Below, piece after piece: positions 7,268-15,518 of a stretch of DNA of 37,996 nt (positions are counted from its first letter, which is position 1; the number at the start of each line of letters is the position of its first letter). Source of the DNA: Lacrimispora sp. 210928-DFI.3.58 (lineage in GTDB: Bacteria > Bacillota > Clostridia > Lachnospirales > Lachnospiraceae); contig NZ_JAJCIC010000038.1 of NCBI RefSeq assembly GCF_020554865.1, forward strand, positions 1 to 37,996, written 5' to 3'. The notes beneath the pieces are model-generated. The model did not search any database. It saw nothing but the letters and a program-made list of their open reading frames with translations, and was not told where the DNA came from. The translations under genes were made by a program, and so were the position numbers.

Positions 7268-8557
7268 CTATTTATAATAATCAAATTCCAGTCCATACAT
7301 GCGGACGGTATCACCCTCTGAAATACCGGCCTTTTCCAGATCGTCTAAAATTCCCGTATTCTTTAGGAACTTCTGGAAGAAATCAAAGCCCTTCTCAGAA
7401 TCTAAATTGGTATAGCCCAGCATCTTCTCGATCCTTGGGCCTTCCACAACATAGGCTCCGTCTTCCGCTCTGGAAACGGTATATGGAAGATTCTTGTCTC
7501 CCTGGTATTCGATCTCGAATTCCTTCCGGAATACCACAGGAGCACTGTCTACTGTCTTTAACAGGTCATTGACATGCCACAAAAGTTCCTTTACACCCTG
7601 ACGGCTGACAGCAGATATCGGGAACACCTTGATGCCCTTTGGCTCAAATTCCGCCTTTAAACGGGCTACAATGCTGTCAGAATCCTCCTCTGAGTAAAGG
7701 GCGTCCATTTTGTTGGCTGCGATCACCTGCGGGCGTTTTAAAAGCTCCGGATTGTAGGCCTCAAGCTCCCTGTTGATGGTAAGGATATCTTCCAGCGGAT
7801 CACGGCCTTCTACAGAAGCACCGTCCACCACATGGACCAGCACCTTTGTGCGCTCAATATGCTTTAAGAAGGCATGGCCTAAGCCCACTCCTTCAGAGGC
7901 TCCTTCGATCAGGCCTGGGATATCTGCCATCACAAAGCCTGCTCCGTCTCCCAGATCCACAACGCCCAGATGGGGATTCAGGGTAGTGAAATGATAATTT
8001 GCGATCTCCGGCCGGGCATTGCTGACAACAGAGAGCAGGGTGGATTTTCCAACATTTGGGAAACCAACAAGTCCCACATCTGCGATCACCTTAAGCTCTA
8101 ACTGCACCCACAGCTCCTGGCCCGGCTGGCCTGGCTGGGCATATTTGGGAACCTGCATGGTGGAGGTGGCGTAGTGCATGTTGCCTAAGCCGCCCTTTCC
8201 GCCCTTTAGGATCACCTCTCTGCGGTTATCCCCTGACATATCAGCAATGACCTTGCCGGACTCAAAATCCTTGATCACGGTCCCTTCAGGAACCTTTACG
8301 ATCAGATCCTCGGCATCTGCACCGTGACAGCGGCGTTTTCCGCCCTCCTGCCCGTCCTTTGCCACATATTTGCGGACATGGCGGAAATCTACCAGGGTAT
8401 TTTTTCCTGTATCTACCTGGAAAATGACATCGCCTCCCCGGCCTCCGTCTCCTCCGTCAGGGCCGCCGTTGGGAACATAGAGTTCCCTGCGAAAGGATAC
8501 ATGTCCGTCTCCGCCTTTGCCGGACTTTATAAATACTTTTGCGCTATCGGCAAACAT
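7268..8557 (-). CDS. obg: Obg GTPase, ribosome assembly and stress
   Basis: A 429-residue Obg/CgtA of normal length. It has a glycine-rich Obg fold (about 1-157), a G domain with P-loop GFPNVGKST, switch motif DIPGLIEGA and NKMD, and a C-terminal OCT domain (about 340-425). It acts in late 50S maturation. In Firmicutes it usually sits directly after rpmA, but here a 428-bp gap with structured repeats and a terminator separates them, so it may have its own promoter. Confidence 0.97.
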   Translation of the reverse strand: MFADSAKVFIKSGKGGDGHVSFRRELYVPNGGPDGGDGGRGGDVIFQVDTGKNTLVDFRHVRKYVAKDGQEGGKRRCHGADAEDLIVKVPEGTVIKDFESGKVIADMSGDNRREVILKGGKGGLGNMHYATSTMQVPKYAQPGQPGQELWVQLELKVIADVGLVGFPNVGKSTLLSVVSNARPEIANYHFTTLNPHLGVVDLGDGAGFVMADIPGLIEGASEGVGLGHAFLKHIERTKVLVHVVDGASVEGRDPLEDILTINRELEAYNPELLKRPQVIAANKMDALYSEEDSDSIVARLKAEFEPKGIKVFPISAVSRQGVKELLWHVNDLLKTVDSAPVVFRKEFEIEYQGDKNLPYTVSRAEDGAYVVEGPRIEKMLGYTNLDSEKGFDFFQKFLKNTGILDDLEKAGISEGDTVRMYGLEFDYYK

Positions 8558-8584
8558 ATACGAACCTCCTGTGGTAATTTCCTA

Positions 8585-8695
8585 TAGTAACCTGCATGCG
8601 TCCAGCGGGCAGACGCGCCACTGCACCACGAAAGTCTGGTGGACGCATGGGGCATACCTGAATACATGCCGCCTATTCGGCGGCGGGACTTTCTT
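8585..8695 (+). repeat. Structured intergenic repeat A, copy 1
   Basis: About 110 bp starting TAGTAACCT. Arms ATGCGTCCA (8596-8604) and TGGACGCAT (8640-8648) pair, and a distal GCCGCC/GGCGGC hairpin near 8670-8685 is followed by ACTTTCT. It lies in the gap between rpmA and obg, antisense to both. It abuts copy 2; related copies lie at 12895 and 21820. Confidence 0.75.
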
Positions 8696-8840
8696 AGTAA
8701 ACCTGCATGCGTCCAGCGGGCAGACGCGCCACCGCACCACGAAAGTCTGGTGGACGCGCCACCACACCATGAAAACCTGGCAGGCGCATTGGGCATACCT
8801 GAATTTAGTGCCGCCTTGCGGCGGCGAAGTTTTCATAGTA
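8695..8840 (+). repeat. Structured intergenic repeat A, copy 2 (internal unit duplicated)
   Basis: Tandem to copy 1 and sharing its TAGTAA junction. The internal ~34-bp unit with the ACCACGAAAGTCTGGT core is present twice in diverged form. The outer arm ATGCGTCC (8707-8714) pairs with AGGCGCAT near 8782-8790 using a U-G wobble. The distal GCCGCC-TTGC-GGCGGC hairpin is followed by AAGTTTTCATAGTA. Confidence 0.7.
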
Positions 8841-8941
8841 ACAAAAAGGGCCGCTTTAGCGACATAGTTTCACTCCGCCGCAGTGCGATCCTGCCCGGAG
8901 GGCTTTTTATTACTTAGGAAGCTCCAAAGGAATTTCCTATG
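8841..8941. other. GC-rich non-coding filler between repeat A and the rpmA terminator
   Basis: It contains a short GCCC-GGA-GGGC hairpin followed by TTTTT on the plus strand (about 8892-8909) and other small inverted repeats. I see no open frame with a ribosome site and no tRNA fold. Confidence 0.4.
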
Positions 8942-8943
8942 TA

Positions 8944-8980
8944 ATAAAAAGAGCCCCATACCGCTAAGTATGGAGCCCCT
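8944..8980 (-). terminator. Terminator of rplU-prp-rpmA
   Basis: On the minus strand CATAC/GTATG is extended by a G-rich/C-rich pairing with two G-U pairs (about 8978-8951), followed by TTTTTATT. It lies just after the rpmA stop codon. Confidence 0.8.
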
Positions 8981-8985
8981 GGGAA

Positions 8986-9276
8986 TTACTCGTTGATTGC
9001 CCTTGGGTATACAGAAACCTGCTTTCTGTCTCTGCCCTTTCTTTCAAACTTAACAACTCCGTCTACTAAAGCAAATAAGGTATCATCGCCACCTTTGCCT
9101 ACGTTGTTGCCGGGATGGATGTGGGTGCCGCGCTGTCTGTACAGGATGTTTCCTGCCAGTACGAACTGTCCGTCTGCCCTCTTAGCGCCCAACCTCTTAG
9201 CCTCGGAATCTCTTCCGTTCTTGGTGGAACCAACACCTTTCTTATGAGCGAATAACTGAAGGTTCATCTTTAACAT
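8986..9276 (-). CDS. rpmA: 50S ribosomal protein L27 with cleavable N-terminal extension
   Basis: A 96-residue bL27. The first nine residues (MLKMNLQLF) before AHKKG form the Firmicutes extension that Prp removes between Phe and Ala in Staphylococcus aureus; removal exposes the mature N-terminus that reaches the peptidyl-transferase centre. AAGGAGG lies 8 nt before the ATG at 9276. The prp gene is directly upstream (3-bp gap). Confidence 0.98.
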   Translation of the reverse strand: MLKMNLQLFAHKKGVGSTKNGRDSEAKRLGAKRADGQFVLAGNILYRQRGTHIHPGNNVGKGGDDTLFALVDGVVKFERKGRDRKQVSVYPRAINE

Positions 9277-9279
9277 GTC

Positions 9280-9621
9280 TTACACCTCCTTAAACCGGAT
9301 GATAATATATGATTTCCCATAATCCTTCTCTATATTCTGGAGACCCAGCACAAGAGAATTCATAAGGAGTTTTGATTCAGGACTTATATCTGAGGTAAAA
9401 CGGAAACGGAACTGGATATCCTCTTCTCCGGCCTGTCCCTCAAATTCATCTTCCGTAAATGTCTCCACTGAATTGAAAAAGTTGATCGCCAGGGCCGATA
9501 CGCCTGCACAGATGATGTCCTCACCCTCCTCGGCATACCCTGCATGTCCTTCTATCACGATCCCAACATAGGAGTCATTGCCCGAATCTCTGGAATCTTT
9601 TAATACGGTTGCTTGAATCAT
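9280..9621 (-). CDS. prp: Prp cysteine protease for L27 processing
   Basis: A 113-residue Prp (YsxB family) with catalytic His26 in GHAGYA and Cys38 in IICAGVSAL; their 12-residue spacing matches the S. aureus enzyme. It removes the N-terminal extension of L27, encoded next to it. The ribosome site (AAAGGA) is unusually close to the ATG, so translation may depend on coupling to rplU, whose stop is 11 bp upstream. Confidence 0.95.
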   Translation of the reverse strand: MIQATVLKDSRDSGNDSYVGIVIEGHAGYAEEGEDIICAGVSALAINFFNSVETFTEDEFEGQAGEEDIQFRFRFTSDISPESKLLMNSLVLGLQNIEKDYGKSYIIIRFKEV

Positions 9622-9632
9622 ATCCTTTACAA

Positions 9633-9941
9633 TTAAGCGTTGATCTTTTCGATCTTCACCTGGGTATAGAGCTGTCTGTGGCCGTTCTTCTTGTGATAGC
9701 CAGTCTTTCTCTTATACTTGTAAACGATAACCTTCTTAGCCTTACCTTCCTTCTCAACTGTTGCTGTAACAGTTGCTCCGGCTACGGTTGGGCATCCGAT
9801 CTGCAGTTCGCCGTTGTTCACAGCCAGTACCTGGTCGAATGTTACGGTCTCGCCTGCGCCTGCGCCCAGTCTTTCTACCTTAATGACATCGCCTTCTGCT
9901 ACCTTGTACTGCTTTCCGCCTGTTGCAATAATCGCGTACAT
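9633..9941 (-). CDS. rplU: 50S ribosomal protein L21
   Basis: A 102-residue bL21 ([18 protein letters not shown] at the start, [15 protein letters not shown] near the end). The ATG at 9941 follows AGGAGGTGCCTTTC; an in-frame GTG at 9950 is part of the ribosome site and is not used. First gene of rplU-prp-rpmA, behind a consensus promoter and a probable L21 leader. Confidence 0.98.
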   Translation of the reverse strand: MYAIIATGGKQYKVAEGDVIKVERLGAGAGETVTFDQVLAVNNGELQIGCPTVAGATVTATVEKEGKAKKVIVYKYKRKTGYHKKNGHRQLYTQVKIEKINA

Positions 9942-10030
9942 GAAAGGCACCTCCTATAATCATTACTCGCCAGCTGCGGTGTCCTGCTCTGAAAAGAGGC
10001 AGAATCTTAGAACCTCGCTGTGCGGCATAC
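9942..10030 (-). ncRNA. Probable ribosomal protein L21 leader
   Basis: The roughly 90-nt untranslated segment before rplU has paired GC-rich blocks (GCCGCACAGCGAGG..., a CCTCTTTTC/GAGCAGG region, CACCGCAGCTGGCG) and sits where Firmicutes carry the L21 autoregulatory leader. The assignment rests on position and gross structure only. Confidence 0.5.
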
Positions 10031-10036
10031 TGTTAT

Positions 10037-10065
10037 ATATTAACATTTTCACTTTAAGATGTCAA
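10037..10065 (-). promoter_or_regulatory. Promoter of rplU-prp-rpmA
   Basis: Perfect -35 TTGACA (10065-10060) and -10 TAATAT (10042-10037) with a 17-bp spacer, as expected for a highly expressed ribosomal operon. Confidence 0.85.
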
Positions 10066-10109
10066 CTATATTTTTTCGGTTTTTTGCTGTTTTTTTCAGG
10101 GCTTACCGC

Positions 10110-10138
10110 TTGTTTTTCACCCCCCGTTCGGGTATAAT
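10110..10138 (+). promoter_or_regulatory. Promoter of the MFS transporter
   Basis: TTGTTT (10110-10115) and perfect -10 TATAAT (10133-10138), spacer 17 bp, 43 bp before the start codon. Confidence 0.6.
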
Positions 10139-10181
10139 TATTGACCGTGATACATATTTCAATACATAAAGAGGTGTTCTA

Positions 10182-11357
10182 ATGGACCAAATTTTATCCA
10201 GACAAAAAATGTGGCAGATCATCCGCTGCTGCTACGGCTATGCGGTCAGCGGAATGGCGGTGCTGGCAGTGGGAGCCGTTCTGCCGTCCCTGATCGAGGA
10301 GGCAAACTTAAGCTATTCCATGGCAGGAGGCATGATCTCCCTTATGGCCATCGGTAATCTGGCCGCCAGCTTTGTATTTCCCGCTGTGATTCTGAAAATC
10401 GGAAGAAGGCTGGCTATCACGATCTTCGCTGCCCTTGTTCCCATAAGCTATCTCATTCTTCTTATGCTGCCTCCCGTGTGGCTGATATACTGCCTCATGT
10501 TCCTTATGGGCATTGCCAGGGGCTCAATTACCTTTTTAAATAATCTGGTAGTGGATGAGGTCAGCGGTCATTCCACAAAAATGCTGAACTATCTTCACTG
10601 CAGCTTTGCCATAGGCGCCTTCCTGTCACCCTTTTTCACAGCCTTTGCAATTTCCATGGGTTATGGCTGGCGGACGGTTGCTGTTCTCCTTGTAGTGCTG
10701 TGCTGTACTTCTACGGTCTTCTATGCCACTGGTAATTATGATACGGGATCTGAAACAAAGGAGGACACGCCAAAAAAGACCGAAAGAACATCAAAAGGAC
10801 CAGGACTGGATTTTTATCTGATCTGCCTTGTGCTCTTCTTCTACATTGGCCTTGAAAACTGTGTCAATGGATGGTTCGTGACCTATCTGCAGAGCATGGG
10901 CATTATGAGCGCTTCCTTTGCCACCACCATGGTCTCCATCACCTGGCTGGTCATCATGGCAGGACGCCTTCTCTGCGCATGGCTGGCACGCCGGTATTCC
11001 AAAACCGCTATTATCCTGGCATGCACCCTGGGAACAGGCGCCAGCTTCCTGCTCCTGATCTGCTCCAACACCATTGTCCCGGTGGCCATTGCGCTGATCG
11101 GCACAGGCTTTTTCATGTCAGGCATCTATCCCACCTCCGTGGCCCATGCAGGCCCCCTCTTTCAGGGCTCTGCCATCGGGATGTCCGTGCTCACAGCCGT
11201 TGCCTCCATCGGCGGTATCCTGACGCCCCAGATCGTGGGCAGCGCAGCTGACCGGGTCGGTATGTCGGCTGCCATCAGTATTTTACTTGTAAATGGCGTT
11301 ATGATGTGCCTGCTGTCCTTCATCAACTTTAGGAGGGCCCATAAGCAGGCTGCATAA
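10182..11357 (+). CDS. Major facilitator superfamily transporter
   Basis: A 391-residue membrane protein with about 12 hydrophobic segments and a charged central loop (about 190-205, rich in Lys and Glu) between the two halves, the MFS pattern. It has small-residue motifs such as GSITFLNNLVVDE and GTGFFMSGIYPTSVAHAGP. The second half resembles sugar-type MFS permeases, but no substrate can be assigned. AGAGGTG lies 7 nt before the ATG. It is monocistronic, with its own promoter and a bidirectional terminator shared with trkH. Confidence 0.85.
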   Translation: MDQILSRQKMWQIIRCCYGYAVSGMAVLAVGAVLPSLIEEANLSYSMAGGMISLMAIGNLAASFVFPAVILKIGRRLAITIFAALVPISYLILLMLPPVWLIYCLMFLMGIARGSITFLNNLVVDEVSGHSTKMLNYLHCSFAIGAFLSPFFTAFAISMGYGWRTVAVLLVVLCCTSTVFYATGNYDTGSETKEDTPKKTERTSKGPGLDFYLICLVLFFYIGLENCVNGWFVTYLQSMGIMSASFATTMVSITWLVIMAGRLLCAWLARRYSKTAIILACTLGTGASFLLLICSNTIVPVAIALIGTGFFMSGIYPTSVAHAGPLFQGSAIGMSVLTAVASIGGILTPQIVGSAADRVGMSAAISILLVNGVMMCLLSFINFRRAHKQAA

Positions 11358-11387
11358 AGCTCCTAGGTCCATACACGTGCAAAGAAA

Positions 11388-11436
11388 GAAAAAGCCCAGC
11401 CGGAAGACGCATCTCTCCGGCCGGGCTTCTTTGTTT
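11388..11436. terminator. Bidirectional terminator between the MFS gene and trkH
   Basis: AGCCC-A-GCCGGA and TCCGGC-C-GGGCT arms (about 11392-11428) have T-runs after them on both strands (TTCTTTGTTT on plus, TTTTTCTTTC on minus). The genes are convergent. Confidence 0.85.
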
Positions 11437-11439
11437 CAT

Positions 11440-12879
11440 TTAATGCCGCTTCCATGTTCCCGGAGACAGCAGTACCAGAACAGGGAACAGCTCCAGCCTT
11501 CCGGCCAGCATGTCAAAGATCAGCACGGATTTTGACAGGTAGGACATCATAGAGAAATTCGATGCAGGGCCTACCACAGACATGCCGGGGCCAATGTTGT
11601 TGAGATTAGCTGTCACAGCGGAAAAGGAAGTCATGAAATCATAGTTGTCAAGGCTCACGATCAGCAGGGAGCCTGCAAAGATCAGGAAATATACAATGAT
11701 ATACGCATTCAATGTGCGCAGCGTATTGTGATCCAGCACCTTTCCCTCGTACTTTAATACCTTCACGCTCCTGGGATGGATCACAGCCTCCATCTCCTTT
11801 TTTACCTCCTTAAAGGCGATCATGATACGTGATACCTTCATGCCGCCTCCTGTACTGCCTGCACAGGCTCCCACGAACATGATGAGCAGGATGATGCATT
11901 TGGAAAACTCCGGCCATTTGTCATAGTCAACCGTGGAATAGCCCGTTGTGGTGATAATGGAGGATACCTGGAAAAATACGTGGTGCGCTGCCTCAAAGAG
12001 GGATGGGAACAGATGGCGGACATTGATGGTGATGAGGATCACCGCTGCCGCTATAATGGCAATATATCCCCTGAACTCCTCGCATCTGAGGGCATCCTTT
12101 GGCCGCTTTATGAGCAGCAGGAAGTATACGTTGAAATTAATGCCGAACAGCATCATAAATAGGGCGATCACGCCCTGCTGGTACATGGTGTAGCCCGCCT
12201 GTCCAAAGTTGCGGCAGGCAAAGCCTCCTGTTCCTGCTGCTCCGAAGGTCATGCAGATGCTGTCAAATACAGGCATCCTGCCTGCCAGCAGAAGAAGGAA
12301 CATGACCACTGTCATAAAGAAGTAGATGGAATACAAAAGCTTTGCAGTGATGCCGATCTTGGGAGCCAGCTTGCCCACAGAGTATCCGGGGCTCTCTGCA
12401 CGCATGATGTGCATGTTGTAATCTCCCGCCATGGGAAGGATCGCCAGGATGAAGACAAGGATGCCCATACCGCCGATCCAGTGGGAAAAGCTGCGCCACA
12501 TGAGAGAGGCCTTGGAAAGCTTTTCTACCTCCGGCAGGATGCTGGAGCCGGTGGTGGTAAAGCCGGATACGATCTCAAACATGGCATCGATAAAATGGGG
12601 GATCTCTCCGCTCATCATAAAGGGCAGGCAGCCAAAAAAGCTGAGCACCAGCCATCCCAGAGACACGATGACAAAGCCTTCCTTTGCAAAGAATATTTTG
12701 GACTTTGGCTTGCTCCTTGTGCAGGCAAAGCCCAATACGGCGCAGATCGCAGCCACTGACAGGTAGCAGACCCAGATCTGTTCCCCATAGACCACTGCCG
12801 TTGCCACAGGCAGCAGCAGGAGCAGGGCCTCGATATTCATGATCCAGCCCAGCATATAGATGATAATACTTTGATTCAT
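11440..12879 (-). CDS. trkH: TrkH/KtrB-type potassium channel subunit
   Basis: A 479-residue membrane protein with the repeated P-loop filter segments of the Trk/Ktr family (TTTGSSI, GAAGTGGF, STGGGMKVSR, LNNIGPG). It forms the potassium-conducting pore and works with cytoplasmic TrkA, encoded just upstream. The start at 12879 gives MNQSIII; an upstream extension to 12930 would translate repeat element A. The ribosome site (AAAGGCGGG) is moderate. Confidence 0.94.
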   Translation of the reverse strand: MNQSIIIYMLGWIMNIEALLLLLPVATAVVYGEQIWVCYLSVAAICAVLGFACTRSKPKSKIFFAKEGFVIVSLGWLVLSFFGCLPFMMSGEIPHFIDAMFEIVSGFTTTGSSILPEVEKLSKASLMWRSFSHWIGGMGILVFILAILPMAGDYNMHIMRAESPGYSVGKLAPKIGITAKLLYSIYFFMTVVMFLLLLAGRMPVFDSICMTFGAAGTGGFACRNFGQAGYTMYQQGVIALFMMLFGINFNVYFLLLIKRPKDALRCEEFRGYIAIIAAAVILITINVRHLFPSLFEAAHHVFFQVSSIITTTGYSTVDYDKWPEFSKCIILLIMFVGACAGSTGGGMKVSRIMIAFKEVKKEMEAVIHPRSVKVLKYEGKVLDHNTLRTLNAYIIVYFLIFAGSLLIVSLDNYDFMTSFSAVTANLNNIGPGMSVVGPASNFSMMSYLSKSVLIFDMLAGRLELFPVLVLLSPGTWKRH

Positions 12880-12894
12880 AACAAGCCCGCCTTT

Positions 12895-12963
12895 ATTGTA
12901 AAAGTCCGCCGTCTTCAGGCGGCATGCCAAATGCGCCCGCCAGACGGGCGCATGAAGGTTTAC
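12895..12963 (-). repeat. Structured intergenic repeat A, copy 3 (short form)
   Basis: On the minus strand it begins at the trkA stop codon (GTAAACCTTCATGCG). Arms ATGCGCCCG and CGGGCGCAT (12953-12945 and 12939-12931) enclose a 5-nt loop, so the long internal unit of the other copies is missing. A CCGCC/GGCGG hairpin and ACTTTTACAATAA follow. It fills the trkA-trkH gap and could attenuate trkH expression. Confidence 0.7.
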
Positions 12964-14315
12964 CTCAGAATATCCTTCAAGTCATTTAGCCCTGTATGGG
13001 TGGTTACAATGATAACCGTATCTCCCGCTTCAATGGTATCCTTACCACGGGGAGTGATGATCTTGCCGTTACGGTTGATGCAGGCCACCAGAAGGTTATT
13101 TTTCAGCTGAAGCTTTTCCAGCGGGATCCCCAGCAATGGGGCGTCCTTGCTCACTCTGAACTCCAATGCCTCCGCCTTATCGGCCACGATCTTATAGAGC
13201 GTCTCCACATTGCTTCCCATGGAATTCTGCATAGCGCGCACATACTGGAGGATCAGATCGGCTGTGAGCATTTTCGGATAGATGACGCTTCCTAAATTCA
13301 GTGAGTCGATCACGCTTCCAAAGGAGATCTTGTTGACCTTTGTGATCAGCTTTGCATTGGACTGGCTTGACACATAGAGGGAAAGCATGATATTCTCCTC
13401 GTCAAAGCCTGTAAGGGATGCAAAGGCCTCTGTGCGCGTAACGCCCTCCTCTAAGAGCAGCTGCTGGTCGGAGCCGTCCCCATGGATGATCATGGCCTTT
13501 GGAAGCAGCTCGCTTAACTCCCTGCACCGCTCCTCATCCCTTTCTATGATCTTGATCTTGATCTTCGTGTCAGCCAGGGACTGGGCCAGATAATAGGTCA
13601 GCTTACCGCCGCCCACAAACATGGCTGTCTTCACGGAATTGTTCTCGATCCCGGCGCGCTTGAAAAACTCAGCAGAGGCAGCATGGGGAGCGATAAAGGA
13701 GATCTTGTCTCCTGTCTTCATGATGAAATTACCGGCAGGGATCACCACATCCTCCCCCCGCTCCACGGCACAGATGAGGACATTGGCCTTTAGCTTGTTT
13801 ACCACATCCATCACCTTCATATTGTCCAGCACGGAATACTCCGGTATGCGGAATTTCAGAAGGTCGATCCTGCCCTTTGCAAAGGGCTCGATCTTGATGG
13901 CAGAGGGAAACCGCAATAACCTGGCGATCTCCCTTGCTGCTGCAAGCTCCGGGTTGATCGCCAGGGACAGGTTCATTTCCTCGCGTATGTAGTTGATCTC
14001 CGCAGAATATTCCGGGTTGCGGATACGGGCAATGGTATGGCAGTTTCCGGCTTTCTTGGCGATCAGGCAGCAGAGCATGTTCAGCTCGTCGGAGTTGGTG
14101 GTGGCGATGAGAAGGTCTGCCTCCTCGATCCCTGCCTCCATCTGGACCTGATATACTGCCCCGTTTCCAGGCACGCACATAACGTCGATGCTGTCAGAAA
14201 TCGACTGAAGCACATCACTGTCAGAGTCGATCAGTGTGATATCGTGTTTTTCCCTGTTAAGCTGCTCGGCCAGGGTGGCGCCTACCTTTCCGCATCCTAC
14301 AATAATAATCTTCAT
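12960..14315 (-). CDS. trkA: TrkA potassium uptake regulatory subunit
   Basis: A 451-residue protein with two RCK/TrkA_N Rossmann domains (GCGKVGATLAEQL at about 7-19 and FVGGGKLTYYLAQSL near 230), each followed by a TrkA_C domain. It binds NAD(H) or nucleotides and gates TrkH. It lies 36 bp after rng and upstream of trkH, separated from trkH by repeat A. Confidence 0.96.
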   Translation of the reverse strand: MKIIIVGCGKVGATLAEQLNREKHDITLIDSDSDVLQSISDSIDVMCVPGNGAVYQVQMEAGIEEADLLIATTNSDELNMLCCLIAKKAGNCHTIARIRNPEYSAEINYIREEMNLSLAINPELAAAREIARLLRFPSAIKIEPFAKGRIDLLKFRIPEYSVLDNMKVMDVVNKLKANVLICAVERGEDVVIPAGNFIMKTGDKISFIAPHAASAEFFKRAGIENNSVKTAMFVGGGKLTYYLAQSLADTKIKIKIIERDEERCRELSELLPKAMIIHGDGSDQQLLLEEGVTRTEAFASLTGFDEENIMLSLYVSSQSNAKLITKVNKISFGSVIDSLNLGSVIYPKMLTADLILQYVRAMQNSMGSNVETLYKIVADKAEALEFRVSKDAPLLGIPLEKLQLKNNLLVACINRNGKIITPRGKDTIEAGDTVIIVTTHTGLNDLKDILR

Positions 14316-14351
14316 GATTCTTCCCCTTTAGTTTCTTATATGCTTTTCTAT

Positions 14352-15518
14352 TCATGAAAGAACCTGCTCGTACAGCGGCTTCCTGACCTTTTTCCGGGTG
14401 ATCTCCACCAGGTTCAGTCCTGTCATATCCACTACCGTTGTCTTCACGGGATCCTTTGACACTACTTCTGTCAGATAATGCATGAGGCTCTGCTTGTCCT
14501 CCGCTGCCTCCATATCGATGAAATCCACCATGATGATCCCCGAAAGGTTGCGCAGGCGCAGCTGCCTTCCGATCTCCTCCGCCGCCTCCAGATTGGTCCT
14601 TAAGATGGTTTCCGCCATCTTTTTTTTGCCGGAATATTTGCCGGTATTGACGTCAATGACCACCATAGCCTCCGTAGGCTCGATCACAAGGTATCCGCCG
14701 GACTTCAGCCATACCTTTTTGCCCATGGCCTTTTCCAAGGCTGTGTGAAGGCTGTACAGCTTTTTTAAGGGCAGCAGGGAGTCCTCATAAAAAACCAGTT
14801 TTTCCGCATCCTCCCTTTGATGCTTTTCCATATAGTCCTTAAGCTCCCGGTAAAATACCGGTTCATCCGTCACGATCTCCTTCAGGCTTCCTGAAATGGA
14901 ATCCCGTATGCCTGCAATATAGGAGGGCTCGGACTGGTACAGGCAGCTGTAGCAGGTACGGCAGGACCAGCCCGCCCTTATGGATTCATAAAGGCCCTTT
15001 AGCTGCTCAAACTCCTGAAGCACCATCTCAGGAGGCAGCCCCCCCGCATTGGTGCGGACAATGATGCCGGATATTCCTCCCAAAGCTTCCCTCATCTGCG
15101 CCTTCCAGGCAGCATCCTTCAGCTTTGAAGAAAAGCCGATCCCCGGCTTTCCGGAGGTAAACACGCAGTAGCGCCCCGTAAGTGTGATATTTGCAGTCAG
15201 CACAGGGGCCTTTGTCTTCACTGCATCGCGGCTGACCTGAACTGCGATCTCATCTCCTGCCTTGAGCTTTCCGGAATGGCCTGACACAAAATGATGCTCC
15301 TTATTCTCTGTCAGGCTGTAGTACCCGGAGACTCCCGGCGCAATGTCCACAAAAGCGGCATTGATACCGGGAACCACCTTTTGTACCTTGCCGATATAAA
15401 TATTCTGGAGGATGGAGGGGCCGCTGTCCGGCTCCAGAGTGAGCTGCACCACTTTTCCCTCCGATACGGTGGCTGTACAGATCTTATCCTCCAGCCGTGT
15501 AATGATCAGCTTATCCAT
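14352..15518 (-). CDS. rng: RNase E/G-family ribonuclease
   Basis: A 388-residue RNase G-type endoribonuclease with an N-terminal S1 domain (about 35-120) and a catalytic domain with both metal-binding aspartates (VVIDVNTGKYSG and IIMVDFIDME). It ends at VEITRKKVRKPLYEQ, where E. coli RNase G continues into a CPxC zinc-link segment; that segment is absent. A CRTCYSC cluster lies mid-protein. It starts inside the last codons of the DUF2344 gene (8-bp overlap). Confidence 0.93.
   Translation of the reverse strand: MDKLIITRLEDKICTATVSEGKVVQLTLEPDSGPSILQNIYIGKVQKVVPGINAAFVDIAPGVSGYYSLTENKEHHFVSGHSGKLKAGDEIAVQVSRDAVKTKAPVLTANITLTGRYCVFTSGKPGIGFSSKLKDAAWKAQMREALGGISGIIVRTNAGGLPPEMVLQEFEQLKGLYESIRAGWSCRTCYSCLYQSEPSYIAGIRDSISGSLKEIVTDEPVFYRELKDYMEKHQREDAEKLVFYEDSLLPLKKLYSLHTALEKAMGKKVWLKSGGYLVIEPTEAMVVIDVNTGKYSGKKKMAETILRTNLEAAEEIGRQLRLRNLSGIIMVDFIDMEAAEDKQSLMHYLTEVVSKDPVKTTVVDMTGLNLVEITRKKVRKPLYEQVLS

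Noticed and set aside
8585..8840. Tandem repeats as a small CRISPR array
   Set aside because: Only two units, they abut without unique spacers, and isolated single copies exist elsewhere; no cas genes.
8841..8910. tRNA-like or small RNA gene in the GC-rich filler
   Set aside because: No cloverleaf, no CCA or T-arm consensus; only short hairpins are seen.
8517..8917. Open frames on both strands within the repeat A region between rpmA and obg
   Set aside because: They translate the repeats, lack ribosome sites, and overlap each other on both strands.
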